From Collinsella sp. (GTDB lineage Bacteria > Actinomycetota > Coriobacteriia > Coriobacteriales > Coriobacteriaceae), in NCBI GenBank assembly GCA_019414205.1, contig DXML01000024.1, positions 6,598 through 70,597 on the forward strand: a DNA stretch of 64,000 bases. Direction: 5' to 3'. Both the position numbers and the translations under genes were made by a program. Under the pieces are notes generated by a model. The model was not told the origin of the DNA, ran no database searches, and saw only the letters and a list, made by a program, of their open reading frames with translations. The first letter of the stretch is position 1. Each line of letters opens with the position of its first letter. Shown here piece after piece: positions 62,156-64,000 of this stretch.

Positions 62156-63046
62156 ATGGCAGAACAGACCAGCAAGGCCGATCGCGTTAAACTCAACCGC
62201 GAGCTCGCGCAGATGCTCAAGGGCGGCGTCATCATGGACGTCACCACGCCCGAGCAGGCACGCATTGCCGAAGAGGCGGGCGCCTGCGCCGTCATGGCAC
62301 TCGAGCGCATCCCGGCCGACATCCGCGCAGCCGGCGGCGTCTCGCGCATGAGCGACCCCAAGATGATCAAGGGCATTCAAGAGGCCGTCTCCATCCCTGT
62401 CATGGCCAAGTGCCGCATCGGCCACATCGTCGAGGCGCAGGTCCTTCAAGCCATCGAGATCGACTACATCGATGAGTCCGAGGTTCTCTCCCCCGCCGAC
62501 GATGTCTACCACATCGACAAGACCCAGTTTGACGTCCCGTTTGTCTGCGGTGCCCGTGACCTGGGCGAGGCGCTGCGCCGCGTCGCCGAGGGCGCCACGA
62601 TGATCCGCACCAAGGGCGAGCCGGGCACGGGCGACGTCGTTCAGGCCGTGCGCCACATGCGCAAGATCAAAAAGCAGATCCGCGACGTTGTTGCCCTGCG
62701 TGACGACGAGCTCTTTGAGGCAGCCAAGCAACTGCAGGTGCCGGTCGAGCTGGTCCGCGAGGTCCATGCCACGGGCAAGCTCCCCGTCGTGAACTTTGCC
62801 GCCGGCGGCGTAGCGACCCCCGCCGACGCCGCGCTGATGATGCAGCTGGGCGCCGAAGGCGTCTTTGTCGGCTCGGGCATCTTTAAGAGCGGCGACCCCG
62901 CCAGGCGCGCAGCCGCCATTGTCAAGGCCGTGGCCAACTTCACCGACGCCAAACTCATCGCCGAGCTTTCGGAGGACCTGGGCGAGGCCATGGTCGGCAT
63001 CAACGCCGACGAGATCGAGATCATCATGGAGGAGCGCGGACGCTAG
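62156..63046 (+). CDS. pdxS: Pyridoxal 5'-phosphate synthase lyase subunit PdxS
   Basis: A 296-residue TIM-barrel enzyme that joins ribose 5-phosphate, glyceraldehyde 3-phosphate and ammonia into PLP. Conserved elements are GGVIMDVTTPEQARIAEEAG with the aspartate near 28, ALERIPADIR, IPVMAKCRIGHIVEA with the first catalytic lysine at 85, TKGEPGTGDVVQAVRHMR and GGVATPADAALMMQLGAEGV. The ATG at 62156 has AAGGGAG; an earlier ATG at 62114 is unsupported. Works as a dodecamer with PdxT, encoded 20 bp downstream. Confidence 0.97.
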   Translation: MAEQTSKADRVKLNRELAQMLKGGVIMDVTTPEQARIAEEAGACAVMALERIPADIRAAGGVSRMSDPKMIKGIQEAVSIPVMAKCRIGHIVEAQVLQAIEIDYIDESEVLSPADDVYHIDKTQFDVPFVCGARDLGEALRRVAEGATMIRTKGEPGTGDVVQAVRHMRKIKKQIRDVVALRDDELFEAAKQLQVPVELVREVHATGKLPVVNFAAGGVATPADAALMMQLGAEGVFVGSGIFKSGDPARRAAAIVKAVANFTDAKLIAELSEDLGEAMVGINADEIEIIMEERGR

Positions 63047-63066
63047 TCCAGCAGAAAGGATCGCAC

Positions 63067-63654
63067 ATGAGCGATTACGCAGACCAGACGGTCGCCGTGC
63101 TGACGGTCCAAGGCGCTTTTGCCGAGCACGAGGCGAGGCTGTCCGAGCTGGGCGCACGTTGTATTGAGCTGAGGCAGGCGGCTGATTTGAAGCAGGACTT
63201 TGACCGTCTGGTACTTCCCGGCGGCGAGTCTACCGTTCAAGGGAAGCTGCTTGATGAGTTGGACATGCTCGAGGAGCTTCGTACCCGTATCGCTGAAGGC
63301 ATGCCCGTCCTGGGCACCTGCGCTGGCCTGATTCTGCTGGCTCACGACCTTGCTGCCCATGACGATAAGGGCACGCCGCGTTTGGCAACCATGGATGTAC
63401 TTGTCGAGCGCAATGCCTATGGCAGACAGCTCGGCAGCTTTCGAACCAAAGGGCAGGTAGCCGGCATCGACGGTGAAGTGCCGCTGACGTTTATCCGCGC
63501 GCCCCGCATCGTCGAGGTCCACGGCGACGCCAAGACCCTAGCCGAAGTCGATGGCCGCATCGTCGCCGCCCGCCAGGGCAACCAGCTCGGCGTAACCTTC
63601 CACCCCGAACTCGATGAAGACACCCGCCTCCACGAACTGTTCCTACAAATGTAG
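63067..63654 (+). CDS. pdxT: Pyridoxal 5'-phosphate synthase glutaminase subunit PdxT
   Basis: A 195-residue class I glutamine amidotransferase that feeds ammonia to PdxS. The nucleophile Cys85 sits in LGTCAGLIL, LPGGESTV at 50-57 is the oxyanion-hole region, FIRAPRIVEV follows, and the His179/Glu181 pair is in HPELDED. Start after AGAAAGGA. Forms the second gene of the pdxST operon. Confidence 0.96.
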   Translation: MSDYADQTVAVLTVQGAFAEHEARLSELGARCIELRQAADLKQDFDRLVLPGGESTVQGKLLDELDMLEELRTRIAEGMPVLGTCAGLILLAHDLAAHDDKGTPRLATMDVLVERNAYGRQLGSFRTKGQVAGIDGEVPLTFIRAPRIVEVHGDAKTLAEVDGRIVAARQGNQLGVTFHPELDEDTRLHELFLQM

Positions 63655-63695
63655 GCGGAATAGAAACGAGCGTGGATTTTCGCACACACAACAAA

Positions 63696-63761
63696 TGAGA
63701 GTGGATAATCTCCCACTTTGAGCTTGAATGCAGGCTCAAACCGGGAGATTATCCACTCTCA
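63696..63761. repeat. Nested palindrome (19-bp perfect arms)
   Basis: TGAGAGTGGATAATCTCCC (63696-63714) is matched exactly by 63743-63761, and an inner pair TTTGAGC / GCTCAAA (63717-63723, 63734-63740) continues the structure. Follows pdxT by about 40 bp. Confidence 0.85.
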
Positions 63762-63766
63762 TCCTA

Positions 63767-63826
63767 TGTAGTCGTTGGGGACGTTCTTAAACGACTACTC
63801 AAACAAGAACGTTCCCAACGACTACA
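63767..63826. repeat. Second long palindrome with GGGAC core
   Basis: The 22-bp left arm (63767-63788) and right arm (63805-63826) match at 21 positions; each holds the TCGTTGGG(G/A)ACGTT core, and a third ACGACTAC lies in the loop. Abuts the preceding palindrome. The rest of this 346-bp gap shows only the AACCTGTCCC relative near 63869 and the end hairpin; a 62-codon frame here is not credible. Confidence 0.8.
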
Positions 63827-63966
63827 TTGCGATAGACAACCACGTTTGCTCAGATAAAACCGACCAAAATAAACCTGTCCCTTTTTGGCAGGTTTTGATC
63901 AAGGCAACGCCGATGTTTTGGCAACGCCAGCGAGCGCCGCCCAGGGCGAACAAGTTGGCATGAAAA

Positions 63967-64000
63967 AGGCAAGGCATAGACCTTCTGGTCATGCCTTGCC
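63967..64000 (-). terminator. Terminator of a minus-strand gene beyond the right edge
   Basis: GGCAAGGCAT pairs perfectly with ATGCCTTGCC at the window end; GACC and GGTC extend the stem partly. On the minus strand the stem is followed by TTTTTC, so a minus-strand gene must lie just outside. Confidence 0.75.

Noticed and set aside
63775..63963. A 62-codon gene near the right edge
   Set aside because: Covers the palindromes, begins without a ribosome-binding site and shows no protein-like composition.

Overview
The window looks like chromosomal DNA of a GC-rich anaerobic actinobacterium of the class Coriobacteriia, most likely Collinsella or a close relative. This rests on gene content and protein style, not on a marker gene: a RecJ exonuclease fused to a helicase, a reverse rubrerythrin, an Etf-linked lactate dehydrogenase, a TAT-type lipoprotein binding protein, a DUF3516 helicase, and many small GGGAC-core palindromes between genes. 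No rRNA, tRNA, CRISPR array or intact insertion sequence was found.

Layout. 1-5437 (minus): a RelA/SpoT gene cut by the left edge, and the recJ-helicase fusion. 5713-8220: a bile-acid-symporter-family carrier, then a cutC/DUF4931 pair. 8439-9722: a PadR-controlled membrane-protein operon whose last gene looks truncated, followed by an IS110 transposase remnant. 10232-15071 (minus): a complete branched-chain amino acid ABC importer, livK-H-M-G-F. 15323-24381: homoserine dehydrogenase, an SDR, a cation/proton antiporter, a single-chain purL and an EamA exporter. 24483-28933: a diguanylate cyclase, a 2-keto-3-deoxygluconate permease, azlCD and an HD hydrolase. 28930-32555 (minus): FAD lactate/glycolate dehydrogenase, EtfB and a ferredoxin-domain EtfA, resembling an electron-confurcating lactate dehydrogenase. 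32902-36108: five secreted or membrane proteins, one with a sortase-like LAQTG tail. 37031-42624: three genes encoding a TerB_N protein, a BrxD-like ATPase and a BrxHI-like helicase; this is the best candidate for an undescribed, probably defensive, system. 42652-49253: Elp3, a spermidine-synthase-like methyltransferase, an XRE/DUF4097 pair, a Trm9-like methyltransferase and trmB, so several tRNA-modification genes lie together. 49565-55358: a DUF3516 helicase, a DUF2130 coiled-coil protein, a phosphoesterase, a small acidic protein and a HIRAN protein. 55482-58090: aldehyde and alcohol dehydrogenases. 58347-63654: reverse rubrerythrin, an endonuclease-like gene, and the divergent pdxR / pdxST vitamin B6 locus.

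Repeats. Three copies of an element of exactly 120 bp with matching inverted ends lie at 49321, 59041 and 60461; two of them supply the stop codon of the adjoining minus-strand gene. A second, looser class consists of palindromes with a GGGAC/GTCCC core. Start codons were chosen from ribosome-binding sites and family alignments recalled from memory; no database search was possible.
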